DNA of 64,000 bases from Globodera rostochiensis (Eukaryota; Nematoda; Chromadorea; Rhabditida; Heteroderidae), in NCBI GenBank assembly GCA_018350325.1, contig JAEVLN010000033.1, forward strand, positions 434,001 through 498,000, in the 5' to 3' direction. The translations under genes and the position numbers were made by a program. The notes below the pieces were generated by a model, which saw nothing but the letters and a program-made list of their open reading frames with translations, did no database searches and was not told the DNA's origin. Below are positions 10,000 to 20,850 of this stretch, piece by piece. Within the stretch, counting starts at the first letter, position 1. Each line of letters opens with the position of its first letter.

Positions 10000-10310
10000 A
10001 TGTATATTTATCCATAATAAGGTAATTACGCAAATTTTCGGATTGAATCGCTTAAAAATTATAGGTAATTATTACTGCATTTTAATATGTTTTAGTTTAT
10101 ATATCTTTATTAAATTAAATTCAATTAATGTCTGTTAAAGATAATTATTTAATTATAAAAAGATAAACAAAAATAACAGAAAATATTACAAATCGTGTTG
10201 AAACTGCTCGCCCTCGCGATAAACGTTCGCCGTGCGCAATTTCGGCATGGTGATCCTCTTTCAAATTTTCCAAGCCGTTGAGCACCCGGGCTCAAACTAA
10301 AACGACAATT
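10000..10310 (+). repeat. Family A 5' flank joined to an unrelated GC-rich core
   Basis: The flank (ataaggtaattacgcaaatt, aaaattataggtaattatta) matches 12180-12440 and 20220-20480. Instead of the family A core it then runs into a unique core at about 10196-10290 (ctcgccctcgcgataaacgt, ttcggcatggtgatcctctt, gagcacccgggc). This is a clear flank-core swap. No second copy of this core was found. Confidence 0.6.
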
Positions 10311-10394
10311 TTAAAAAATTTGATAAATCTAACTTGAAAATATTAATTTGTTAAATTTGTTGTTTGTTATTGCGCATAATTATGAGGACATATT

Positions 10395-10640
10395 TTGTTT
10401 AATATACATTATTATTATTTAGCCAGTAATAGAACATTTTTTATTTTATATTTTTCTTTTTTTGTTATATTTTCGAAAATAAAATTAGAGGGGTCATTTA
10501 TATGGAAAAAATTTGAACGGCATTGCGTTATTGTCGTGATGTCGTTGTGGTTAAATGAGGTTATATTGTTTTTTTATTGGAAAAATAAAATAAATTTATA
10601 AAAGTATTATACATTATATTTTGAATCATTAAATGTGGTA
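10395..10640. other. AT-rich spacer
   Basis: T-rich sequence containing a short dispersed motif (gtaatagaacatttttt) also seen near 15200 and, with a different ending, near 34886. The 68-codon open stretch on the plus strand is dominated by Phe, Ile and Tyr, as expected for T-rich random sequence. Confidence 0.5.
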
Positions 10641-10699
10641 ATCTTTGCATAATATATTTTTATTATTATCGAGAATAAACACCTATTTTTTTTTTGTTT

Positions 10700-10840
10700 A
10701 TTGTTAGTATGGAATTAAAACTTGAGCATTTCTGCGGAAAACAATGCAAACGTTATTCTTGCATACCTCCTTTTTTGGCTACATAACGTCTTGATAGCAT
10801 AGCGTAAAAGCAAAGCTTGAAGTTGCTTACATATAATAGT
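10700..10840 (+). repeat. Family O core, copy 1
   Basis: The core (ggaaaacaatgcaaacgtta, acataacgtcttgatagcat, agcgtaaaagcaaagcttga) corresponds to 30660-30770. The two copies differ by many small indels while keeping blocks such as tacataacgtctt and catagcgtaaaagcaaagct. No reading frame survives in both. Confidence 0.7.
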
Positions 10841-12179
10841 ACTTTAATATATAATTTTTTATTAATTGTTTTAAACTTTATTGGTAACTTACGGCATAAA
10901 TTTATATTTTAATATACAAAATGTTGCCTATAAATTCTTAATTTTATTTACATAATCATTTCAATCGATTACAACCTTTTAATTATATTTTAGTGATCTG
11001 TAAATTAAATAAAATTTTATATTTGGCGAATGAATAAAAGAAATAGCATACTAAGGTTTAAAAATGAATTAATAATTGGACCTTTTATAAAAAAAACTTT
11101 TAAGGTAACAATGAATTTTATTCATTTAATCGAGATATGTGTTTTTTGATAGACATTGTACTTATTTCTAATAAATTTTTATTTTTTAATTTAAATTAAT
11201 ATTAAGTTTAAAATTCTTCAGGGTCGATTGACTTTTATATGGTAAATTTAAGTTTAAATATTTTAATGTATGGGCTAATAGGTATTTTTGTTATATGTAT
11301 AATTCATTTCAAACAGCTTCATTAATTGTTTAAAAAGCTTCTAGATAATATCATTTTAATTAAAATTTAAAGAACTGTCTCTACCCTTGTGCGATATTGA
11401 CAGAAAATACTCACTCAAACTTATCATTATTTTAAACTGCTTATCATGTACTTTTATGTTTTGGAACTTTATATTTAAATTTATTTAATTTGTATTCATT
11501 TTTTATATTATTACCCTTATCCTTCCTTATATAATAGTTTCAATTTTGAATTTGGAGGTTTGATTAATTTTTTTTTTTAATTTTAAGCAAAAAAAAAGTT
11601 TTTTAAAGCCCTTTATATTTTTCCCGAATGAGATAAATGTTTTTTAATTGACTTATAATACTTTTTTATCAATTATTTTCAAACATTTATTAAAAATCAT
11701 CGTTTATTACGCGTATTAATTATTTATTAAAAACAATTTTATTTATCAAATCTTAATGAATAGTTAAATTACGCTAAGAATTTGTTTTTAAATAAATCAT
11801 TAAAAAAAAATTTGAATAAAATGCAAAAACACGTTGTTATTTAAAATGATGAATTTAAACATCTTTGTCATTGATTCGTGTGTCGTGACCAGCAGCTGCA
11901 CTTTCTTAAAAGAACGGATTATATTTTAAGTTTTTATATAATAATTTGTTGACACTTTAATTAGCAGTTTACAAAACAATTGGTCAAATTTCTGCTGACA
12001 CTTAAACAAATGTTTATGTTCATTATTACTTTATAATTTTTTTCTGTAAAATATCCTTTTATTTATTTTATTTTTTAATTGAAGTAAACAATTATTTTAT
12101 ATCATGCTTATACATAAATCCAATTCTTTTGCTGTTAATTAAGATATAAATTATGTTAATATTAGCTTTTTGCCATTTT
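10841..12179. other. Long AT-rich stretch with dispersed module fragments
   Basis: No gene seen. Recognisable pieces are 11500-11565 (ttcaattttgaatttggagg), shared with 35690-35725. 11700-11770 (acgcgtattaattatttatt) is shared with 115-160 and 44875-44960. 11980-12075 (aattggtcaaatttctgctg) is shared with 35738-35840. A small GC-richer islet lies at about 11876-11905 (tcgtgaccagcagctgcact) and has no second copy. Confidence 0.5.
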
Positions 12180-12600
12180 TAATGTATAATTTATTCATAA
12201 TAAGGTAATTACACAAATTTTCGGATTTAAAAATTATAGGTAATCATTACTGCATTTTAATATGTGTTAGTTTATATGTCTTTATTAAAATTAAATTCAA
12301 TTAATGTCGTAATGTTTCTTTAAATGTTCACAATGTTAAAGACAAATTATTAATTAATTATAAAAAGATAAACAAAAATAACAGAAAATAGTACAATTTA
12401 AAAAATAAAATTCTATACATTAATAAACATTTATTATTTTTGTGATAGCTGAACACAGCCGCTTCTTCTTTATTTCCAATTCATGGATGACAGTGTCAGT
12501 CAGATCTCCAATATATTAGCCAAAATTCGGCTGCAATCTAGAATAATTGATTAAATGTTACTTAAAGTATATAATTATTTTCTTTAATTGTATATAAATT
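12180..12600 (+). repeat. Chimeric module: family A flank joined to family I core
   Basis: From 12180 to about 12465 the sequence follows family A (ttcaattaatgtcgtaatgt, cattaataaacatttatta, acacagccgcttctt). It then switches near 12470 to family I (tggatgacagtgtcagtcag, tccaatatattagccaaaat), as at 29935-30060 and 41475-41600. This is direct evidence of recombination between modules. Confidence 0.7.
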
Positions 12601-12868
12601 TATTTTGATTTTTTTAATTTATATAAAATAATTAAAAATTTGTTTGTAATCATTAATGTTTAATTTGTTAGTTGTTTTATTTAAAATTTATATTCCTTTA
12701 AAATTATTCTAAATTCAATCATTTTTATATAATTATAATTACGTTCATTAAATTACTTGTTCAAGTCAGATTTAAGAAATGCTTTTTAATTGTAGCTATT
12801 ATTTAATAAAATTTTCAGCAAACCAGCTTCCGCTAATTATCATAAAGCATTTGCACTTATATCATGTG

Positions 12869-12876
12869 GTTTAGGC
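12869..12876. repeat. Target-site duplication, left (GTTTAGGC)
   Basis: Matches 13903-13910 exactly. The paralogous unoccupied site at 27681-27688 reads gtttacgc within otherwise similar flanks. Confidence 0.88.
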
Positions 12877-13902
12877 CGTGCTGGGTCGTTTCGTAAAAAC
12901 TGCCACCATGGGCGTTTCGTAAATTCGCCATCAAGGGGCGTTTCGTAAATGCGCCATTATGGGCGTTTCGTAAATTCGCCAGGGCGTTTCGTAAATCTGC
13001 CACTATGGGCGTTTCGTAAATTCACCAGGGCGTTTCGTAAATTCGCCACTATTATATATATAAATATATACACATTTTACCGAACAAAAAGAATTAAAAG
13101 TTTATTAACAAATATATAAAAATATAATTCAGAAATGATGCAGGTAGTAAATTTTCCATTATCCTTTCTATTCAATTTGCCTTCCCTTTGAATTGCTCTC
13201 CAAAAATTCGAACTGACCAATATAAAAAACTCTAAACGATAAATTCATGTTAATTTAATTGACTAAACAGACTTTTGTTATAAAACAGTGATTAAATTCA
13301 TGAAGACAGCTGCAAAAACTATTATCGCAATCAATGCGTCTCTGCCACTGGTCTATGTAGCACTTATCATGGGCATGACAACAATGATTAACTATATTTA
13401 ACATTTTATTAATTCAAGTTTTCTTTAAACCATGTTTAAAGTTGCAAAACCAAATAACTGGAGCAATTAAACATGAGTCCAACAATGAGGTCCCACAATA
13501 TGTACCGCAGTGCTTCTTTGCAATTTATAAGGGACAAACTTTTTAAAAATTTTTATCGGATCAAATTTATAAAATTTAAGAAAAAAATCAATGCGTGTTT
13601 TTATTTCTTTCTTAAAATACAGCTCAACCAAATTCGCTTTCAATTTATTTTTCTGATCTGACGTTTACAATACTTTGATCGATTAAAAATGTGTATGCAC
13701 TTAATATAGACATGTATATTATATTAATATAATAGTGGCAGATTTACGAAACGCCCTGGCGAATTTACGAAACGCCCATAGTGGCAGATTTACGAAACGC
13801 CCATAATGGCAGATTTACGAAACGACCTGGCGAATTTACGAAACGCCCTGGCGAATTTACGAAACGCCCATGGTGGCAGTTTTTACGAAACGACCTAGCA
13901 CC
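12877..13902. mobile_element. Foldback-type element with tandemly repeated inverted arms
   Basis: The element is 1026 bp with a perfect 8-bp target duplication GTTTAGGC. Each arm (about 12877-13055 and 13718-13902) contains seven copies of a 19-bp near-palindromic unit (consensus GGCGTTTCGTAAATTCGCC) separated by 0-6 bp. The right arm is the inverse of the left, so the DNA could fold into a long stem. Ends are cGTGCT and, inverted, gGTGCT. Long arms built from subrepeats are typical of foldback elements; the 8-bp duplication suggests a hAT-like or related transposase in trans. The middle (13056-13717) is AT-rich and encodes no transposase. An open stretch at 13781-13990 merely translates the subrepeats. 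Confidence 0.9.
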
Positions 13903-13910
13903 GTTTAGGC
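13903..13910. repeat. Target-site duplication, right (GTTTAGGC)
   Basis: Second copy of the 8-bp duplication. The sequence that follows (gcatccatcgcaaaagattt) is collinear with 27689-27715. Confidence 0.88.
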
Positions 13911-13975
13911 GCATCCATCGCAAAAGATTTTTTTATGTGACAATAAATCAGATCTCGAATCTTTTAATTTTAATT
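13911..13975 (+). repeat. Dispersed repeat flanking the foldback insertion
   Basis: The sequence ccatcgcaaaagatttttt, then caataaatcagatctcgaat, matches 27691-27740, giving the related empty site for the foldback element. Confidence 0.7.
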
Positions 13976-14169
13976 CACAAATATATTTAACATATGAAAA
14001 ATTTATTAAATTGACCAATCAATTTTTTGAAGAAAGATTACTAGGAAGCGTCTGTCAGCAATATTTTCGTGTTTTTTTAGTTTTAGGCTTTAACGTGTTA
14101 AACAAATTATTGTATTGATTAGGATGTGTTGAGAATTAAATAGTCTTGGCAACTCTCATAATTTGTTAT

Positions 14170-15060
14170 TTATTTTCTTTTGTAAATATAAACTGACTTG
14201 AACCATCGGTTACTTGCTCCTCGTTCATCGAGCCGTTTCGCTATTAGCTAATCGTTTGTGCCAATAAGTAACAGTAATTTAAAATCGGTTAAATTTAGTT
14301 TTCTAGAGTTTGGCTAGTTGTTTATATGTGAACTGATCAAACCACCTTAATTTCTGTTGATAAATTAATCAATTTTAAAATTTGTTCAGATCCTTTTAGG
14401 CATTCATTTAACAATAATTTTTTTAATAATTTTAAATTTATATTATTTTGTCAACGTTTTCAGATTAATAATTTATTTTACAGTTGCATTCGCATTTTAT
14501 ATATTTTTAATTATACTTTATAAATCTTTATAACTAGAATTGTTGAAGTTTAAGTTTGTTGATTTGGTCTTGGTTACATTTTTTAAAGTTATAATTTTAT
14601 TGTAAGTGAGTAAATAACATTGTTTTAAATTGGCTATTTCGGGTGCAAAAATTTAATAATTGTTTTGCGTTTAAGTTCTCATGCTTTTTAAATTATTTAA
14701 AATTAGGTTGGGCATCATTGTTTTTAGTAAATCCTTTTTGCCTTTAATCTCTTACAACGCCATTTTTATATTAAAATTTAAAATAAACAAAATTATATTA
14801 TCATACTGAATACAAGCTTCGCAAACTATGTTCATATTATAATTTAATATTCAAATATAGCCGATGTTTTTAACTTATTAAATCTAGCAAAATTTTGTTT
14901 ATTTAAAACAACATTGTTTGAAGGTAAAACATTAAAAAAAATATACTTACAATTTTAATTTCTTCTTTTTAATAACTTATCCGGTACTTTGGTCAAGTAA
15001 GATACTTATCATCGGCTGTTTTTTGAAATATTTGTTTTATAAGTTTAATGGCGATTAGTA
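14170..15060 (+). repeat. Family K block, copy 1
   Basis: Corresponds to 41800-42255. Shared parts are the core end (ttagctaatcgtttgtgc, 14245), tcagatccttttaggcattc (14386), tataaatctttataac (about 14519) and ccggtactttggtcaagtaa (about 14981). The GC-richer core at 14195-14245 (ggttacttgctcctcgttca, cgagccgtttcgc) differs completely from the core of the second copy. Non-coding. Confidence 0.65.
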
Positions 15061-15135
15061 AGTGTGTCTGTCCGGAGATATGGTTAGTCGGTCGTACCCA
15101 GTCGTTGATCGTTCATTGTTGTACGCCTTTTGTTG
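15060..15135 (+). repeat. Family A core joined to a family K tail
   Basis: Core gtccggagatatggttagtc, ggtcgtacccagtcgttgat, tgttgtacgccttttgttg. It follows directly on family K flank instead of the normal family A flank, and loses homology right after ttttgttg. Another recombinant core. Confidence 0.65.
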
Positions 15136-15770
15136 CACCCTAAAATCAGAACAAAAATAGACAGAAGAATGTCCGCTAACATTTTTTGAATTCACACGTA
15201 ATAGAACATTTTTTATTTTCTATTTTAAGTTTTTCTTTTTTTTGTCAGATTTTCAAAAATATAATATTAGCTTTTAAAAATAAATATTGTTGTTGTTCAT
15301 ATTATTTTCATGCCTATAGCCTTTCTGTTCGAAATTTTTTGGAATAAATCATAAATATTATGTATTTTAATGCTTTAATTAAAGCAATAAGATTTGTCAA
15401 TAATTGTTGTGTAATTTTGTATATCCATTCACTTTTTGCACTTCTCGATCCAAAGGATTTCGCTGGACTTTTGTTCATTTTAATTTAAGTACATATCTAA
15501 AATTAAAAATGATAGATGTTAAATTAAAGGTTTGACTTAAAAAATCAACATGTATTGTTCCTTTTAAAAGATTAGCAACCATAAAAATTATTAGAATTGA
15601 TTCATATAATTATGTGCTTGTTTTTAATAATTTTATGATAAATAATTAAATTGTTTTAATTAAGTTTTTTCTTCCGATGACTTTGCACAACACCTCAAAT
15701 GATCTTTGTCGACTTAAGAGTTAAAAAACTTTGTAATGAATAGATTTGTTTTGTAATATTTTCATATATT
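15136..15770. other. AT-rich stretch with short islets
   Basis: No gene. A dispersed piece at about 15195-15215 (acacgtaatagaacattttt) recurs near 34882. Small GC-richer islets occur near 15435-15470 (cacttctcgatccaaaggat) and 15672-15715, each unique in the window. Confidence 0.45.
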
Positions 15771-15818
15771 TTAGACTGTAGTTTTTAATCAATTGTTTCT
15801 GTTTCATTTATTTAGACG

Positions 15819-16086
15819 TAATAAATAACATCATTGAATAAAAGATTAATGAGTTTATTTATAAGAATTAATTAGTCTATATTGCACGTTCAGGCTACAA
15901 ATAATGGTTAAAATAATTAGATTTGATTAATTGATAAACGAACGATTTAGTTTAATAAATAACATCATTGAATAAAAGATTAATGAGTTTATTTATAAGA
16001 ATTAATTAGTCTATATTGCACGTTCAGGCTACAAATAATGGTTAAAATAATTAGATTTGATTAATTGATAAACGAACGATTTAGTT
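15819..16086 (+). repeat. Perfect tandem duplication of a 134-bp unit
   Basis: Two copies (15819-15952 and 15953-16086) run taataaataacatcattgaa through attgcacgttcaggctacaa to cgaacgatttagttt without a visible difference. The lack of divergence indicates a recent event, or an assembly artefact. A diverged single copy is at 39240-39345 and partial ones at about 28080 and 52735. Confidence 0.85.
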
Positions 16087-16168
16087 TTGAAAAAACATTA
16101 AAATATAAATAATGTAAGAGTCAATTGATTGTTATTGAATTTGTCCGGTGATTTTGCATACCGGCTCA

Positions 16169-16440
16169 AAATTTGATGTCTAATAAAACATTTTGATTCT
16201 AAGAATTTTTTAAAATCACCCGCCGACGGTCATGCAAATTGCAGTTATTTATTATTTTAGTTTCTATTTTTATAAACTTTTTACTTTGCAACTGACTCAC
16301 TTTGATTTCGGTTAGATGACGCTCCGCCTCGTCAGCCATTGGTTCTTTTCTTGTCAAAAATTACGGTCCAAATGTGAATGAAATTGATTAAAAATTTTTC
16401 ATAGCATAACAATTTTAATTTCTTTGTTTTATTTATAAGT
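16169..16440 (+). repeat. Family C module, copy 1
   Basis: Contains cccgccgacggtcatgcaaa, ttgcaactgactcactttga, tcggttagatgacgctccgc and gtcagccattggttctttt. Two further copies (43288-43668, 45121-45527) are nearly identical through this core and extend further 3'. Partial copies are at 51042-51130 and 49907-49985. Small indels between copies break any frame. Confidence 0.8.
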
Positions 16441-16519
16441 TATTGAAAATATACTAAGTAAACTTTATTTAAAGTATTATTCAATTAATATATTTTATTT
16501 TATACCAAGTAATTATTTT

Positions 16520-16634
16520 TTAGTTTTCTTGACGTGGGCTTCCGAAAAATCAGCAGCCGGAAACATCCGGTATATCGCAGATACGTCATACACCACTGCA
16601 ATGTCCGATGAGAGACTCCAATGACCGATCCTAT
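16520..16634 (+). repeat. GC-rich islet with family I/J-like core
   Basis: The core (catccggtatatcgcagata, cgtcatacaccactgcaatg, ccgatgagagactccaatga) sits immediately before the conserved family J flank at 16635. A related core (atccggtatatcgctgacac) is at 41411-41430 next to the same flank family. Confidence 0.6.
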
Positions 16635-16843
16635 CAAATTTTTATTTTTTAAGAATTATCAAATAAATTATATAATTTTAATTGACTATCTTTTGATGGG
16701 TTTAAAATTGTAATTTATCACTTTAAAGCATTTGAATTTAAATGTTTTGGGTGGCAAAATCTTACTAAGTTTAGTAATTTATTGTAGTTTATAGTTTGCA
16801 TATATAGCTCAACTTTGCTTATTTTTTCTCAAATAATTGATAG
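16635..16843 (+). repeat. Family J AT-rich flank, direct repeat unit 1
   Basis: About 200 bp (aagaattatcaaataaatta, ggcaaaatcttac, gtttatagtttgcatatata) is repeated 465 bp downstream at 17100-17297. It recurs at 25606-25805 and in part at 41278-41405. Confidence 0.8.
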
Positions 16844-16928
16844 GATTTTTTAAACATATATTTGAAATTTATTGATAATGATCGTTGTGATTTCATAATG
16901 TAGTGGTTTATTTTAGGTTTTAATTTTT

Positions 16929-17099
16929 ATGCATTATAATTCAACTCCAATATCTTCGCAACGTTCACATAGTGTAAGCCAAGGAATGAAGCAACGGTAT
17001 CTTACCCAAGCTCCTCAGTCAGATATATCAGCATCTTCCCTTGGAAAGGATACTCCAAGGCCACAGCATCGTATGACTTTCCGACTCCGCCGATCATAC
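16929..17099 (+). repeat. Family J core, copy 2, with extended upstream part
   Basis: The core is ggaaaggatactccaaggcc, then acagcatcgtatgactttcc and gactccgccgatcatac, as at 3.8 and 55.8 kb. A 62-codon plus-strand open stretch (16929-17117) begins MHYNSTPISSQRSHSVSQGM. It ends in the AT-rich flank and is not kept in the other copies, so I do not call it a gene. The upstream 16960-17040 is of unusually balanced composition and could be worth a database search. Confidence 0.55.
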
Positions 17100-17490
17100 C
17101 AAATTTTTATTTTTTAAGAATTATCAAATAAATTAAATAATTTTAATTGACTTTCTTTAGATGAGGTTAAAATTATAATTTATCAGTTTAAAGCATTTGA
17201 ATTTAAATGTTTAGGGCGGCAAAATTCTTACTGTGTTTAGTAATTTAGTTTATAGTTTACATATATAGCACACTTTGCTTATTTTTTTCTCATAATTAAT
17301 TTGTTTTAACATTTAAAAATATTTAATATAAGGATATTTGATTTTATTGGTAATGATCGTTTATAATTGCACAATGAATATTACAATACTTGTTATAAAA
17401 TTTTGCTTGATGAAATTATTTATTAAATCATATTGTTTATTAATATTTCTCATTACTATTATTCTTTTATAAATATGGGGTACATTAATA
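17100..17490 (+). repeat. Family J AT-rich flank, direct repeat unit 2
   Basis: Collinear with 25606-25954, including ataaatatggggtacattaa near the end. The first 200 bp also match 16635-16843. Confidence 0.8.
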
Positions 17491-17534
17491 GATTTTGGTT
17501 GCAGTTTTGTGTAATAATATTGAAAATTTATATC

Positions 17535-18111
17535 TAGGGTTGGACAGTAACAGTACCGGTGTTACAAAAACTGGGTTTTATTGATTCTTAGTCGAATAAC
17601 AAAAAACACACATTTTCCTAAGTGAATTCAATAAAACTTTCTTTTATTTTCCCCTAAGGCGCCTGTCGGAAACGCTGGGCTTCTCCCTTAAAAGCTCCAA
17701 AAACTATTGCTTTTAAATTGGTTGCAAATCTCGTAATTAAGTCAAAAATTCCAAAATTTTCTCGGCCGCCGACCTCCCCCCACACCCCTAAAAGTAAAGC
17801 AGAATCGCAAAAAGTATTCGTGCCGGATTTTCTTAACAAAAAAATGCAATAAATCCAAAAATACACTCCTTTTTTTTTTCAAAAATTCTTTTTTTTCAAT
17901 TTCCCAAACCTTAAATTAAAAATTTTTCAAAAAAGTCTCGAGTCGAGAAATTTCTCGATTTTTTGGCTCGAGTCTCGGGGCCATTCTTGGTTTGGAGTCT
18001 CAGTGCATTGAAAAAACTTGAAAAAGAAGGGGTTTTAAAAAATTCTCAGTCACCGATCTCGATTCCGAATCCTTAATCTCGACTCTCACACAAAATTCAA
18101 GTCTCGGTTCC
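17535..18111 (+). mobile_element. hAT-like element family TAGGG, 3'-truncated copy
   Basis: Starts TAGGGTTGGACAGTAACAGT, then accggtgttacaaaaactgg, identical to the complete copy at 40484. It continues through cggccgccgacctcccccca and agtctcgagtcgagaaattt but stops near 18111 (aagtctcggttcc). The last ~200 bp and the right inverted end are missing. No coding frame for a transposase. I infer a dead fragment. Confidence 0.82.
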
Positions 18112-18129
18112 AAAAAACGCCATTTATTA

Positions 18130-18420
18130 TACTCTTATGTTATGTTATTTTTTAATTAATATTTATATTCCTTAAAATTATTATAAGTGTGATTATAATT
18201 TTATATAGTTATAATTACGCTCATTACATTACTTGTTTAAGTCACATTTTAGAAATGCTTTCTAATTGTAGCTTACGTTATTTATTGAATTAAAATTACG
18301 TGTTATCTAAAATTTTAAACGTCGTCGAACCCTGGTTGGAATTCGGAATCTTTCCCTTCTTGCAATTGATTTTGCTTCTGCCTTTGTCGTTTTAAACCTA
18401 TTATTATTCAAAAAAATTCA
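18130..18420 (+). repeat. AT-rich flanks with a GC-richer core near 18320-18400
   Basis: The core ends cttctgcctttgtcgtttta, as at 7705-7735 (and a shorter form near 36430). Its 5' half (cgtcgtcgaaccctggttgg, ttcggaatctttcccttctt) is unlike those copies. This is again a fixed end with a changed core. Confidence 0.6.
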
Positions 18421-18639
18421 ATTTTTTTACTTTTTTATATTTTAAATTTTTGTTACTGACATCCTGTAGAGTAATTTAAATTTAAGTCATGTTAATTGTA
18501 ATATCTTATACTTAATAATACAACACTCAATATCACTTCATCAATCTTATGTTATTTAATGTTTAAATATATTTTAGAAAATATTTTTCAGTGGTTATAA
18601 TTAAAGAAGACATATTTGAAGATAAATTTGTCTTATTGT

Positions 18640-19020
18640 TTTAGCCAAATTGTATATTTTGCTACAATCTCGAATAATTGATTGATAATTGGTAAAAATG
18701 ACGATCGAGAGCTTCGTTAATGATTAAATGTTACTTAAAGTTATATAATTATTTCTTCATTTATTTAGTTTGTATATAATTTATTTTGATTTTTTTAATT
18801 ATATAAAGTAATTAAAAATTTGTCTGTAATCATTATTGTTTACTTTTATGTTACTTTTTTAATTAAATATTTATATTCCTTTAAAATTATTCTAATTTTG
18901 ATTTACTAATTTTTATATAATTAAATAAGTTCATGCCATTACTTGTTATAGTCACATTAGAAATGCTTTCTAATTGTAGCTATTATTTAATAAATTTTTC
19001 AGCAAACCACCTTCCTTTCA
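18640..19020 (+). repeat. Family I tail and AT-rich flank
   Basis: The sequence atctcgaataattgattgat, then aaaatgacgatcgagagctt, matches 41530-41590 and 29990-30030. The first half of the core seen in those copies is absent. A further segment (acttgttatagtcacattag, tttctaattgtagctattat) repeats 12760-12840 and 18230-18290. Confidence 0.65.
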
Positions 19021-19122
19021 GTTTCACTGAATAGATTATTTTAATTTAGATTTATCTTAATTTGAGCTTTATTTGGTTTTGTTAATCAAATTCAAATTTT
19101 TTATTTTTTAAGAATTATCAAA

Positions 19123-19507
19123 TATTTATTTTTTAATTTTGTGGAGAATTTTTTAAATGATTGATTAAAACGTAAAATTTTAAGAAATAATTTAATTATA
19201 TTTGTTTAATATGTTTAGCAGACTTTGTTGTTAGGTTCAGCTTTTAGAATCTTTAATTATATTAAGAAATCTAAGACTACCTATCAAATTTTTAAACAAG
19301 TTAATTAGTATTATTAGATTTTAGAAGAAATATCATTTCTTATTTATAAAAAAATTCAAACAAAATTCATCGCCTCGTCCTCACAAATTAGAGTTTTTAT
19401 CGATTCACTTAACTTTTTTGTTTGTTAGGCATTCATTTTTTAAACTTATTTTAACTTTTTATTAGTTTATCATTTTGCGTTGCTAAAGATCTGCTTTTAT
19501 CAAGATT
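19123..19507 (+). repeat. Dispersed AT-rich block, copy 2
   Basis: First part (tttaattttgtggagaattt, gattgattaaaacgta) is shared with 25968-26060. The second part (agcagactttgttgttaggt, catcgcctcgtcctcacaaa) is shared with 9015-9350. Confidence 0.7.
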
Positions 19508-19529
19508 TTGTTAATTGTAGCTATTAAAC

Positions 19530-19830
19530 ATTTTTATATTGTTCAGCAAATCGTTCAGCTGTCATTCAGCAAATTGGACTGCCTTTTATTCGATGCGATT
19601 TTTATTTAGTAAATTTTTATATGTCAACTTAGTTTTTTGGCTGTTTGCTTTCGCCGATACGTCGCGGTCAATTTAATTTTTCTGAAGGTTGTCATGTTGA
19701 CTTTTTATCGTAATCTTGCTTTTTGATAATAATTTGTTTTCAAATATTTTTATTGCATAACTCTTTTTTTGTCGTTTTGCCAGACCGGACTTTCTTTCAC
19801 GATGAATAGACATTATCTCAATGTTTTTTA
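19530..19830 (+). repeat. Three GC-richer cores in succession
   Basis: Core P at about 19548-19600 (aaatcgttcagctgtcattc, agcaaattggactgcctttt) recurs at 23155-23205. Core Q at about 19640-19670 (ggctgtttgctttcgccgat) is related to 8190-8215 and 36895-36920. A core at about 19775-19805 (gccagaccggactttctttc) is followed by gaatagacattat, as at 23470-23510. None is coding. Confidence 0.55.
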
Positions 19831-20019
19831 AAATTATTGTATTTATGTTTATTATTAATTCAAACTTAAGATAATTTAGCTATTTTTAAAGTTTTTAATG
19901 GCAATTTCGTAAAAAAACGAATATTTAACCGTTTAAATTTAAATTGTATCAATCTTTTTGCAATTGGTACAACAATTTTTGTAAATGCTTAGAAAATTAA
20001 TTTGTTTTTAAATAGCCTT

Positions 20020-20110
20020 TTTTTACAGCAGCGCAAATCGCTTTTGGCAGACTGTGAGGGACTGAATGCGAGTTCGCTGATATATTTAGTAAATATCATT
20101 TGTCAATTTT
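20020..20110 (+). repeat. Family L core, copy 2
   Basis: Core gcgcaaatcgcttttggcag, then actgtgagggactgaatgcg and agttcgctgatatattt. It shares its 5' edge (cagc) and 3' end (agttcgctgatatatt) with about 9800-9885 but has a different middle. Confidence 0.5.
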
Positions 20111-20219
20111 AATTCTGCAATTTATATTATTATGTTAACGCATGGGATTGTGTGCAGAAGTAAACAATTATTTAGTATCTTAATTAAGATATTATGTAGC
20201 TTAAAAAAATGTTGCCATT

Positions 20220-20850
20220 TTTAATGTATATTTATTCGTAATAAGGTAATTATACAAATTTACAGATTGTATCGCTTAAAAATTATAGGTTATTATTACT
20301 GCAATTTAATATGTGTTAGTTTATATATATTTTCTTTATTAAAATTAAATTCAATTAATGTCGTAATGTTATTTTAAATGTTCATAATGTTAAAGACAAA
20401 TTATTATTTAATTATAAAAAGAGAACAAAAATAACAGAAAATATTACTATTTAAAAAATCAAATTCTATACATTAATAAACATTTATTTTTTTCGTGATA
20501 TTTGAATTTGGTGAATGCAAATACTGTCCGGTGACACTGTAAGCCGGTCGTACCCAGAAGCCGATCGTTTTAAGTTGTCCGCCTTTTGTTGTTTTTTAAG
20601 TGGCACTTATTTAGCTTCATTCAACCTCGACACAGCCGCTTCTTCATTATTACTTAATAAATGCTTCAACTGAACTGCAAATTTTATTATTTTTTAAAAC
20701 AACTTAAAATTTTTTTTATATTTATTTTAAAAATTATTTTTAAATTTGCTTTAAAATTTTATGATAGTTTCTATTTTTATATTGCAACTACATTTAAAAG
20801 CATTTAGGCTTCTTTTATTTGGATAATAAAATTCCGTGTCGAATGATATT
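20220..20850 (+). repeat. Family A module, copy 2 (full)
   Basis: Full flank-core-tail structure. The core at about 20513-20610 reads actgtccggtgacactgtaa, gccggtcgtacccagaagcc, then gttgtccgccttttgttgt. The tail (acagccgcttcttcattatt, gcttcaactgaactgcaaat) is nearly identical to copies at 5690, 23960 and 51740. Confidence 0.75.

Noticed and set aside
12877..13060. Possible CRISPR array (regular short near-palindromic repeats)
   Set aside because: Units are almost contiguous without spacers of constant length, are mirrored in the other arm, and sit in eukaryotic DNA with a transposon target duplication.
13781..13990. Repetitive peptide with FTKRPGE-like units
   Set aside because: It is the translation of the 19-bp subrepeats in the right arm of the foldback element and runs past the element border.
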